NCBI RefSeq assembly: GCF_013359945.1
Contig: NZ_JABWCS010000193.1
Coordinates: forward strand, 1-64,000
From: Paenibacillus agri
GTDB lineage: Bacteria > Bacillota > Bacilli > Paenibacillales > Paenibacillaceae
Length of the DNA stretch: 64,000 nucleotides
Reading direction: 5' to 3'
Positions within the stretch are counted from its first letter, which is position 1, and the number at the start of each line of letters is the position of its first letter. Shown here piece by piece: positions 53,899-60,745 of the stretch. The position numbers and the translations under genes were made by a program. Below the pieces are notes generated by a model. That model saw only the letters and a list, made by a program, of their open reading frames with translations. It searched no databases and had not been told where the DNA came from.

Positions 53899-54192
53899 CA
53901 GTCGTGAACGAGCAGTCGTGAACGAGCAGTCGTGAACGAGCAGTCGTGAACGAGCAGTCGTGAACGAGCAGTCGTGAACGAACAGTCGTGAACGTGTAGT
54001 CGTGAACGAGCAGTCGTGAACGAGCAGTCGTGAACTAGCAGTCGTGAACGAGCAGTCGTGAACGAGCAGTCGTGAACGAGCAGTCGTGAACGTGTAGTCG
54101 TGAACGAGCAGTCGTGAACGAGCAGTCGTAGACATGCAGTCGTAAACACGCAGTCGTAAACACGCATTCATGAACATGCAGTCGTAAACATA
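53899..54192 (+). repeat. 14-bp tandem repeat (CAGTCGTGAACGAG), 21 units
   Basis: Twenty-one consecutive 14-nt units run from 53899 to 54192. The early and middle units are nearly identical. Variants (GTGTAGTCG, AACTAG) appear inside, and units decay toward CAGTCGTAAACACG at the 54.1-54.2-kb end. The unit has no stop in several frames, so long minus-strand frames with a 14-residue period arise as artefacts. It lies directly 3' of the aldo/keto reductase gene. Confidence 0.95.
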
Positions 54193-54231
54193 CCTTCGGC
54201 AAAATGTGCAGCAGAGGCGCTGCCCAATTTT

Positions 54232-55152
54232 TTATGGCAACACGTTACCAGCAGCGCGGTAGATCTCGTACCATTCTTCTTTGGACAGAGTGATGTCTGT
54301 AGCTTTGGCGATATCGCGCAGACGCTGAGTGTTGGTCGTGCCAACAATCGGCTGCATTTTAGCCGGATGTCTCAGCAGCCAGGCGATAGCAATAGCTGTA
54401 TCGGCCACGCCTTTTTCGTCAGCCAGACGGTTAACGACCTGATTCAGCTCAGGATACTTGTCGCTACCCAGGAATACACCTTCGAAGAAGCCGTATTGGA
54501 ACGGGGACCATGGCTGAATGGTCATGTCATGCAGACGGCTGTATTCCAGAATGCTGCCGTCATGGTCGATGGAAGCTGGATTCGCCATATTGACATTGAA
54601 GCCAGTGTCGATCATACCTGTATTGGTAATGCTTAGTTGCAGTTGGTTGAACAGCAGCTTTTGCTTAACATTTTTCTTGAGCAATTCAATTTGCAGCGGC
54701 TTCTGGTTGCTGACACCGAAGTGTTTGACCAGGCCTTTTTGCTCCAGAATATCGAAAGCTTCAGCTACTTCTTCCGGTTCGAAAAGGGTGTCCGGGCGAT
54801 GCAGCAGCAGAACATCCAAATAATCGGTTTTCAGGCGCTTCAAGCTGCCTTCTACGGAACTCAGGATATGCTCCTTGGAAAAGTCGAACAAACCTTTACG
54901 GATGCCGCATTTGCTCTGGATCAGGACTTTGTCACGCAAGCCAGGGTTATTGACGAGCACATCTCCGAATACTTCCTCAGCTTTGCCGCCGGCATAAATA
55001 TCGGCATGGTCAAAGAAATCAATACCCACTTCCAGTGAGGTAAGGATGTGCGCCTCCGCTTCCTTCGGGGACAAATCCGCAATCCGCATACAGCCCAGGG
55101 AAATCTGGGAGACTTCAAGTGTACCGTTGCCTACATTAATTTTCGCTGCCAT
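54232..55152 (-). CDS. Aldo/keto reductase
   Basis: A 306-residue NAD(P)H-dependent (beta/alpha)8 reductase. The catalytic tetrad is visible: Asp and Tyr in FDHADIYAGGKAEEVFG, Lys in VLIQSKCG, and His in DVLLLHRPD. The C-terminal VGTTNTQRLRDI binds the cofactor phosphate. It resembles the YdhF group of reductases. ATG 55152 is chosen as the start (AAGGAG about 11 nt upstream); the frame is open to 55185. Its promoter has a 19-bp spacer with a dyad, the mark of MerR control, and a MerR gene is divergent. It probably detoxifies reactive aldehydes (inference). Confidence 0.88.
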   Translation of the reverse strand: MAAKINVGNGTLEVSQISLGCMRIADLSPKEAEAHILTSLEVGIDFFDHADIYAGGKAEEVFGDVLVNNPGLRDKVLIQSKCGIRKGLFDFSKEHILSSVEGSLKRLKTDYLDVLLLHRPDTLFEPEEVAEAFDILEQKGLVKHFGVSNQKPLQIELLKKNVKQKLLFNQLQLSITNTGMIDTGFNVNMANPASIDHDGSILEYSRLHDMTIQPWSPFQYGFFEGVFLGSDKYPELNQVVNRLADEKGVADTAIAIAWLLRHPAKMQPIVGTTNTQRLRDIAKATDITLSKEEWYEIYRAAGNVLP

Positions 55153-55190
55153 TTCAACATTCACTCCTTCATTTGATAGCTTCATGATAA

Positions 55191-55221
55191 ATTGTAAACC
55201 TTAGAGGTTACTAGAAGGCAA
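55191..55221 (-). promoter_or_regulatory. MerR-type promoter of the aldo/keto reductase gene
   Basis: Minus strand TTGCCT (55221-55216), a 19-nt spacer, TACAAT (55196-55191). Inside lies the imperfect dyad GTAAACCTTAGAGGTTAC (55194-55211 on the plus strand). Over-long 19-nt spacers straddling a dyad are the classic MerR-activated layout. Confidence 0.8.
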
Positions 55222-55392
55222 TAGTTTTATGTTATATTATTGTCATTGGGTCATCGGTACAACCCTTCGAACTTGTAGCGACCTAATTTAGCGTTAACCA
55301 CTAGTATTGTGTTTGAAACCTATATAGTAGTAGAGTTTTTTCTTTTGATGATTAAGCGGTGCCGGAGCAAGCGGCAGAAATGGAGTCAACCC

Positions 55393-55797
55393 ATGGGATA
55401 CAGTATCAAAACCATCTCGCAAAAAAGCGGATTAAGTCCATATACCCTGCGTTACTATGAGAAAGAAGGCGTATTGCCTCTGGTCGCCAGAGACGAGAAT
55501 GGCAACCGCTGCTTTCACGACGAAGATATTGACTTGATCTCTCTGATTTGTTGCTTGAAGGATACAGGAATGCCGATCGCGGAAATCAAACAGTTTGTTG
55601 CTTTGTCCAAGGAAGGCGGCGGGACTCTGCCGGAACGGCGGAAGCTGCTGATGGAGCACAAGCAGGAGATTGACCGCAAAATTGAGTTTTTCCAACAGTT
55701 TTCCAAAAAGATCGATCACAAGATTGCCTACTTCTCTTCCTTGGAAAATGAAACGTCCTCCCAGCCCCAGCAGCAGGCAGAGGAAGAAGCGAATTGA
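55393..55797 (+). CDS. MerR-family transcriptional activator
   Basis: A 134-residue regulator. The N-terminal MerR helix-turn-helix and wing read YSIKTISQKSGLSPYTLRYYEKEGVLP and FHDEDIDLISLICCLKDTGMPIAEIKQF. A dimerisation coiled coil (about 85-120, EHKQEIDRKIEFFQQFSKKIDHKI) and a short acidic tail follow. It resembles the AdhR type that responds to aldehydes in B. subtilis. The tandem CC in SLICCLKD could be the thiol sensor (inference). The ATG at 55393 follows GGAG at 7 nt; the frame is open to 55309 but that extension lacks a ribosome site. It is divergent from the aldo/keto reductase gene and most likely activates it. Confidence 0.87.
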   Translation: MGYSIKTISQKSGLSPYTLRYYEKEGVLPLVARDENGNRCFHDEDIDLISLICCLKDTGMPIAEIKQFVALSKEGGGTLPERRKLLMEHKQEIDRKIEFFQQFSKKIDHKIAYFSSLENETSSQPQQQAEEEAN

Positions 55798-55803
55798 ATA
55801 AAT

Positions 55804-55881
55804 AGCTCCCGAGGAGAGTATTCCTCGGGAGCTGTTTTTTTACACTGGAGAGTATTCCTCGGGAGCTGTTTTTTTTACACT
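55804..55881. terminator. Terminator with a tandem partial duplication
   Basis: Hairpin AGCTCCCGAGGA / TCCTCGGGAGCT (55804-55832) with T7. The segment 55813-55846 is then repeated at 55847-55881 with one extra T, giving a second T run without its own left arm. It ends immediately before the stop codon of the kinase gene on the minus strand. Confidence 0.8.
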
Positions 55882-57264
55882 CTATTTGTGACGGGGCAGT
55901 TCAAGTTCGGCTGTCAGCCCGCTATCTGATCCACTGCTCAGAATCAATCTGCCGTGGTGGGCTTTGGCAATTCGGGCTACCATGGGCAGTCCCAGGCCGT
56001 GGCCATCCTGGAGGGGGCGTTGTCTTTTGGCCGAGTAGGGCAGCTCTAATAAGTCTGGTATCCTATCTGGCGGAATGCCTCTTCCATCGTCTGCCACAAT
56101 GAGGCGGCCGATATTCTTATCCGTGCCTGTTAAGGTCTGAAGAACAATGCGGCAGCCGCCGGGGTTATGGTTAATGCAGTTCTGGATCAGGTTGGCAATT
56201 GCGCGCAGCAGCAATTTCTCATCGCCCTGTACCTGAACGCCTTCATCGGCGATATCGACCTCCAGCACGAACTGCTCCGCCAGACCGTTGTTCAGGTACT
56301 CGGAGGCCGCATTCCGTGCCAGCGCTGATAAGCGCAGCAACTTTATTTGCAACGGCTGCATCTCATACTCCAGCATGGAAACCAAGTTCAGATCGCTGAT
56401 CAGTGTGCGCAGCTTCTCGCCTTGCCGGGTAATCATTCCTGCCTGATGCCTGGATTCCTCCGGAAGTTCGGCGTTCTCTTCAAGCACGCTTGCATAGCCC
56501 AGCACCAGCGATAGCGGGGTACGTATATCATGGGAAATACCGGCAATCCAATTGGATCGTGCCTCGTCCCTGGAGATCAGCGCGGAACGCTTCTGCTTCA
56601 ATAATTCGGATACACCATTAATGCGCTTGGCCAGTTCTCTCAATACGCCAACAGGCTCCACGTGTACTTCTGTATCATCTGCAAGGGCCTGAATTCCCCG
56701 GGTTAGTGGACGAATAGAGCGGATCAGTCTTGAACCGATGAATAGTGACAGCAACAGGACCAGAACGATGTTGGCAATGAGAAGGAGCGCGGTTTTCGTC
56801 GGCAGCTCTTCTACCCACCCCACAGGATAGATATTCTGGTATTTCGCCAAGCTGTGCTTCGGATATCCCGCCACCACCAGCCCTTCACCAACCTCCCAGA
56901 CAAAGACAGGGTAGTCCATCAGGAAGCTTCGTGAGAACTTGGCTACATCCGTGATGGAGTAGCTTGCGGGGAGTTCTTCTGGAAGTTTGTGGCTCCAGAC
57001 CAACTGGCCGCTCTGATCGAGCAGCATAGCCCATGCGCGGTGCTGATCCAGCAGTTGGGCCGCTTCAGGGGCCAGGGAGTAAGATTGCCCGGAGACCTTG
57101 AGATTTTCCGCCACTTGCCGGACTACGGTGTTCGGCGAATTCCCCTCATTCATTCCTTTAAAGATCCATAGCCCAAGCAGAAGCAGATTCAGCACGAGCA
57201 GCAGGATGGAGATCAGCATGGTGGTACTGATAAAACGCTTCAAGATGGTGATAGTGCCATCCAT
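55882..57264 (-). CDS. Sensor histidine kinase of the LanFEG-linked system
   Basis: A 460-residue kinase. TM1 (about 13-35), an extracellular domain of about 115 residues and TM2 (about 158-178) precede HAMP and DHp with phospho-acceptor H245 in GISHDIRTPLS. The ATPase domain has NLIQNCINHN, VADDGRGIP and GHGLGLPMV. The extracellular loop is much larger than in BceS-type intramembrane kinases and closer to the NisK/SpaK or other peptide-sensing kinases. Its start lies 4 nt after the response regulator stop. An ABC transporter of the lantibiotic-immunity kind is divergent, so antimicrobial peptide or envelope stress is the likely signal (inference). Confidence 0.92.
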   Translation of the reverse strand: MDGTITILKRFISTTMLISILLLVLNLLLLGLWIFKGMNEGNSPNTVVRQVAENLKVSGQSYSLAPEAAQLLDQHRAWAMLLDQSGQLVWSHKLPEELPASYSITDVAKFSRSFLMDYPVFVWEVGEGLVVAGYPKHSLAKYQNIYPVGWVEELPTKTALLLIANIVLVLLLSLFIGSRLIRSIRPLTRGIQALADDTEVHVEPVGVLRELAKRINGVSELLKQKRSALISRDEARSNWIAGISHDIRTPLSLVLGYASVLEENAELPEESRHQAGMITRQGEKLRTLISDLNLVSMLEYEMQPLQIKLLRLSALARNAASEYLNNGLAEQFVLEVDIADEGVQVQGDEKLLLRAIANLIQNCINHNPGGCRIVLQTLTGTDKNIGRLIVADDGRGIPPDRIPDLLELPYSAKRQRPLQDGHGLGLPMVARIAKAHHGRLILSSGSDSGLTAELELPRHK

Positions 57265-57268
57265 GAGG

Positions 57269-57979
57269 TTATTCCCCCTTGACCATCAGCTTGTATCCCA
57301 GGCCTCTGACAGTCAACAGGGAAGTGGGCGCGGATGGGTCTGCTTCAATCTTCTCGCGAATTCTGCGGATATGGACCATCAACGTATTCTCGTAGCCGTA
57401 GTAGTCATCCCCCCAAGCGGCCTGGCACAGCATGTCACTGGTGACGATGCCACCCTGCTGGGCGTGCAGCTTGGTTAGCAGGGCATGTTCCTTCGCAGTC
57501 AGAGCCTGCTCTCCGCTGGCGCTTTTAACCATGCCGCTTTCCAGATCAATAATCCGGTTCCCCAGCGTAAAGACAGGTCGCATTTCTTCCTTGGGCGGCG
57601 CATAGATCCGTCGCAGCACGGCAATCAGGCGGAGCAGCAATTCCCGGGGCAGAAACGGTTTGACTATGTAATCGTCCGCGCCCAGGCCGAGCCCGAGCAG
57701 ACGGTCTTCATCTTCACCTTTTGCAGACAGGAAAAGAACGGGCATACTTGAGAATTGGCGCAGTGCCGTCAACAGGGAGAAACCGTCACCATCCGGCAGC
57801 ATGACATCAAGTATGGCTATATCTGGCTTGACGGTGCGGCTTAATTCCAGAGCTTCGGCGTAATAGGATGCGTGATAAATACGGGTAAAACCATCCTTGC
57901 GTAAAAATCCGTCAATCATTTCCCTGATTGCTTGTTCGTCGTCAACGATAAGCAATTTTTTGTTCTTTATATTTTCCAT
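57269..57979 (-). CDS. OmpR-family response regulator of the LanFEG-linked system
   Basis: A 236-residue regulator. The receiver has the acidic pair VDDE, phospho-acceptor D58 in AILDVMLPDGDG, and the LysPhe stretch YIVKPFLPREL. The C-terminal winged helix has ALTAKEHALLTKLH, LMVHIRRIREKIE and VRGLGYKL. It is followed 4 nt later by its sensor kinase. The divergent ABC transporter genes begin 169 nt from its start and are the most plausible target. A TTAAGCTTAA palindrome at 58053-58062 lies in that gap and may be part of the binding site. Confidence 0.92.
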   Translation of the reverse strand: MENIKNKKLLIVDDEQAIREMIDGFLRKDGFTRIYHASYYAEALELSRTVKPDIAILDVMLPDGDGFSLLTALRQFSSMPVLFLSAKGEDEDRLLGLGLGADDYIVKPFLPRELLLRLIAVLRRIYAPPKEEMRPVFTLGNRIIDLESGMVKSASGEQALTAKEHALLTKLHAQQGGIVTSDMLCQAAWGDDYYGYENTLMVHIRRIREKIEADPSAPTSLLTVRGLGYKLMVKGE

Positions 57980-58148
57980 TTATTGATCACCTGTGTTAAT
58001 TATACAAAATTTCCATCCTGATTTCTGTCCCAATGAGATCCTTAGAAGCAATTTAAGCTTAACGTAAGGTAGCCGTCAGTTTGGGTAAAGGTCTCTCTGC
58101 CATACTCTGGTTAGAATTCTTAAATCCACAAAGACAGGAGCCAACCTT

Positions 58149-59060
58149 ATGAGTGAAGTGATTTCCACCAGCAAATTGTCAAAGCGATACGGCAGTACCT
58201 ACTCCGTGCAGGATATGAACCTAACTGTAAGAGAAGGAGACATCTATGGTTTTCTCGGTCCTAACGGCGCTGGTAAGTCTACTACGTTGAAGATGATCCT
58301 CGGACTTGCTAAACCTACAGAAGGTAAGGTAAAGGTGTTCGGGAAGGATTTTGCAGAGGAACGCCGCCAGATTCTGGACCAGACAGGTTCACTTATTGAA
58401 TCCCCATCGTATTACGGGCATCTCACCGGGCTTGAGAATATGCGGGTGGTGCAGCGGCTTAGGAGAGTGCCAGACAATAATGTGACGGAGGCTTTGAAGA
58501 TCGTGAGGCTGGATAAGCATAAGGACAAGAAGGCGGGACAATATTCCCTTGGCATGAAGCAGCGTCTGGGTATTGCTATGGCTCTGGTGTCCTGGCCGAA
58601 GCTGCTTGTTCTGGACGAGCCGACTAATGGTCTTGATCCCGCTGGGATCGGAGAAATCCGCGAGCTGATCAAGTCCCTGCCGGAGCGTTTTGGTATGACG
58701 GTGCTGCTGTCTAGTCATTTGCTGGCCGAGATTGAGCAGATTGCCACTTCCGTGGGTATTATCCACCAAGGAAAGCTTCTGTTTCAAGGAAGTATGGAGG
58801 AACTGCAGCGAAGAAGTTATCCCATGATTATGATAAAAACCGCTGATAATTCCCGTGCACAGCGTTTTCTCGCTGCCGAAGGCTATTCGCCACAGCTATT
58901 CGAGGACCGGATCGCCTTTGCAGGGCTCGGGGATGAAGAGGCCGCGGCGGTCAACCGGAGGCTGGTGGCGGCGAATATTGACGTGCTGCGGATCGAGGAG
59001 CATAAAAAAAACCTGGAGCATATCTTCCTGGAGCTGACAGGAAAGGAGCGGAGCCTGTGA
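58149..59060 (+). CDS. ABC transporter ATP-binding protein, BcrA/LanF type
   Basis: A 303-residue ATPase. It has Walker A GPNGAGKST, a Q-loop (ETGSLIESPSYYGHLTG region), signature YSLGMKQRLGIAMAL, Walker B KLLVLDEPTNGLDP and a SSHLLAEIEQI switch. A roughly 80-residue C-terminal extension typical of bacitracin/lantibiotic-immunity ATPases (BcrA, NisF, SpaF) follows. It energises the two membrane proteins encoded downstream, the first of which overlaps it by 4 nt (GTGA). The module probably removes antimicrobial peptides from the membrane. No lantibiotic biosynthesis gene is present here, so it looks like a resistance rather than producer-immunity cluster (inference). Confidence 0.93.
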   Translation: MSEVISTSKLSKRYGSTYSVQDMNLTVREGDIYGFLGPNGAGKSTTLKMILGLAKPTEGKVKVFGKDFAEERRQILDQTGSLIESPSYYGHLTGLENMRVVQRLRRVPDNNVTEALKIVRLDKHKDKKAGQYSLGMKQRLGIAMALVSWPKLLVLDEPTNGLDPAGIGEIRELIKSLPERFGMTVLLSSHLLAEIEQIATSVGIIHQGKLLFQGSMEELQRRSYPMIMIKTADNSRAQRFLAAEGYSPQLFEDRIAFAGLGDEEAAAVNRRLVAANIDVLRIEEHKKNLEHIFLELTGKERSL

Positions 59061-59815
59061 TTCAGCTGCTTTCCCTTGAATTTTATAAGATTCGGCGTAA
59101 ACGGCTGTTTTTGATGGCCACGCTGTTTCTTGGCGTTGAGCTCGCTGGAGCTTTTATGGCAGTAAGTATGTCATTGGCCCGTCATCCGGATCAGGAAGAA
59201 TGGATGCCGCTGCTGGCTACACTTTCCTCTATGAATGGCTTGTTTCTGCCGATTCTGTCGGCGGTATGTGTGTCCCGGATCAGTGACATGGAGCATAAAG
59301 GAAACACATGGAAGCTACTTTTGTCTGTTTCGGTTAGGAGGGGACAGCTGTACTTAGCCAAATATATTTGTGCCTGCGTCATCCTGCTGGGGGTCTCACT
59401 CTTGCAAATCGCTGCTGCTGCGGCTTTCGGGATCGGCAAAGGGTTATGGGAATCATTTCCTTTAGGTCTTATGGTGCAATTTATGGCCGGGACTTTACTG
59501 ACCAATATGGTCATAATCGCCCTGCAGCAATGGCTGTCTCTGGCTGTGAAGAACCAGGCCTTTGCGCTCTGTCTCGGGATGCTCGGTGGATTCTTCGGCA
59601 TGACGGGTGATTTTTTTCCTCAGGCCGTGCGCCAATATTTCATATGGTCGAACTACAACGGGTTAAGCCCGGTACGGCAAAGCTATGTTGACAATGCCAT
59701 ACAGTTTACTGCTATTGATGGGGGAGCCCTGCTGCCGCAAGCGTCCATTCTTGTCGTGCTCGGTGTTGTTATCTATATCGCGGGAAGCCGGCACATTTCC
59801 AGACAGGACATATAA
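59057..59815 (+). CDS. ABC-2 permease subunit, LanE-like
   Basis: A 252-residue protein with six predicted helices and an N-terminal amphipathic lead LLSLEFYKIRRKRLFLMATLF, characteristic of the lantibiotic ABC permease (EpiE/NisE/BcrB) families. It starts with GTG overlapping the ATPase stop by 4 nt, so translation is coupled. A second permease gene follows 15 nt later. Together with the ATPase it forms a heteromeric FEG-type transporter. A WKLLLSVSVRRGQLYLAKYI segment after TM2 is the usual coupling region of ABC-2 proteins. Confidence 0.88.
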   Translation: MIQLLSLEFYKIRRKRLFLMATLFLGVELAGAFMAVSMSLARHPDQEEWMPLLATLSSMNGLFLPILSAVCVSRISDMEHKGNTWKLLLSVSVRRGQLYLAKYICACVILLGVSLLQIAAAAAFGIGKGLWESFPLGLMVQFMAGTLLTNMVIIALQQWLSLAVKNQAFALCLGMLGGFFGMTGDFFPQAVRQYFIWSNYNGLSPVRQSYVDNAIQFTAIDGGALLPQASILVVLGVVIYIAGSRHISRQDI

Positions 59816-59830
59816 GAGGAGGGGATTCGT

Positions 59831-60562
59831 ATGCTAAAGCAAACATTGTCTGCAGAGTGGCTGAAATTGCGCCGCTTGCGCATCTGGATTGTGCTGCTGG
59901 CTCTGCCTGTGGCCAGTGTTCTGATTGGAAGTGCGAACTATGCCATGAACCAGGGTGTGCTGCAAAAAGAATGGTATAGCCTGTGGACACAAGTGGGCTT
60001 GTTCTACAGCGAATTTTTCTTTCCTGTGCTCATTGCTATCTGCTGCGCAGCCCTGTGCAGGCTGGAGCACATGAACAAGAATTGGAACATGATCATGACG
60101 GCTCCTGTCTCTGTAGCGAGTATTTATTATGCCAAAATGGTGATTTGTGCCGTGCTGCTGTTACTGGTTCAGTTCTTTTTCTTCCTGCTCTATATAGCTG
60201 CAGGGCATTTATTAGGACTTCCGGCGCAGTTTTCGTCCGAAGTCATAGGGTGGATGGTCCGTGGCTGGATTGCCTCGCTGTCCATAGCCGCCTTGCAATT
60301 CAGTCTGTCCTTGGTGATCCGCAGCTTTGCGCTGCCGATCGGGATTGGGCTGTGCGCGGCCTTTGCCGGGCTTGGCATGTATGTGGCCAAACTTGGGATG
60401 TTCTTTCCCCATTCACTGCTTAGCATAGGCATGGGGGTGCTTGGACAGGGCGGTTTGTCCCCGCATCAGCAATTTATCTGGGTGCTCATGAATCTTCTGT
60501 ATTTTATTATTCTCAGCATTTATTCTATCAGGCGGATGAGTCAAAGAGATGTTATCGCCTGA
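59831..60562 (+). CDS. ABC-2 permease subunit, LanG-like
   Basis: A 243-residue, six-helix permease, related in layout to the preceding subunit. It has the same lead (LKQTLSAEWLKLRRLRIWIVLLALP) and coupling segment (MNKNWNMIMTAPVSVASIYYAKMVI). An AGAGGAGGGG site precedes the ATG. It is the last gene of the ATPase-permease-permease operon, closed by a terminator. Its similarity in plan to the LanE-like protein is expected because E and G subunits are paralogous. Confidence 0.88.
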   Translation: MLKQTLSAEWLKLRRLRIWIVLLALPVASVLIGSANYAMNQGVLQKEWYSLWTQVGLFYSEFFFPVLIAICCAALCRLEHMNKNWNMIMTAPVSVASIYYAKMVICAVLLLLVQFFFFLLYIAAGHLLGLPAQFSSEVIGWMVRGWIASLSIAALQFSLSLVIRSFALPIGIGLCAAFAGLGMYVAKLGMFFPHSLLSIGMGVLGQGGLSPHQQFIWVLMNLLYFIILSIYSIRRMSQRDVIA

Positions 60563-60593
60563 CCGGTTCACCGTCCTCTAAGTGTATTCATGC

Positions 60594-60629
60594 GCTCCCT
60601 TGAAATGTTCAAGGGAGCTTTCGTTTTTT
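60594..60629 (+). terminator. Terminator of the LanFEG-like operon
   Basis: GCTCCCTTGAA / TTCAAGGGAGC perfect stem with a 3-nt loop, then TTTCGTTTTTT. Confidence 0.9.
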
Positions 60630-60745
60630 GCATTCAATACATTTAGGCCTCAATTATCAGGCTTATTTACCGAAATAAAGGTATACTGATATTAAAATTT
60701 GTCAATTACGTTTGTCGTCCCCATTCTTTAGAGGAGGCTCCACCA

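Noticed and set aside
53719-54177. Minus-strand open frames of 152 and 96 codons with a 14-residue repeat (VHDCSFTTARSR-like)
   Set aside because: They are produced by the 14-bp tandem repeat, which lacks stops in more than one frame. They have no ribosome site, and the longer one crosses a strong bidirectional terminator.
52769-54192. CRISPR array
   Set aside because: The units are contiguous or near-contiguous tandem repeats without unique spacers of constant length, and no cas genes are present.
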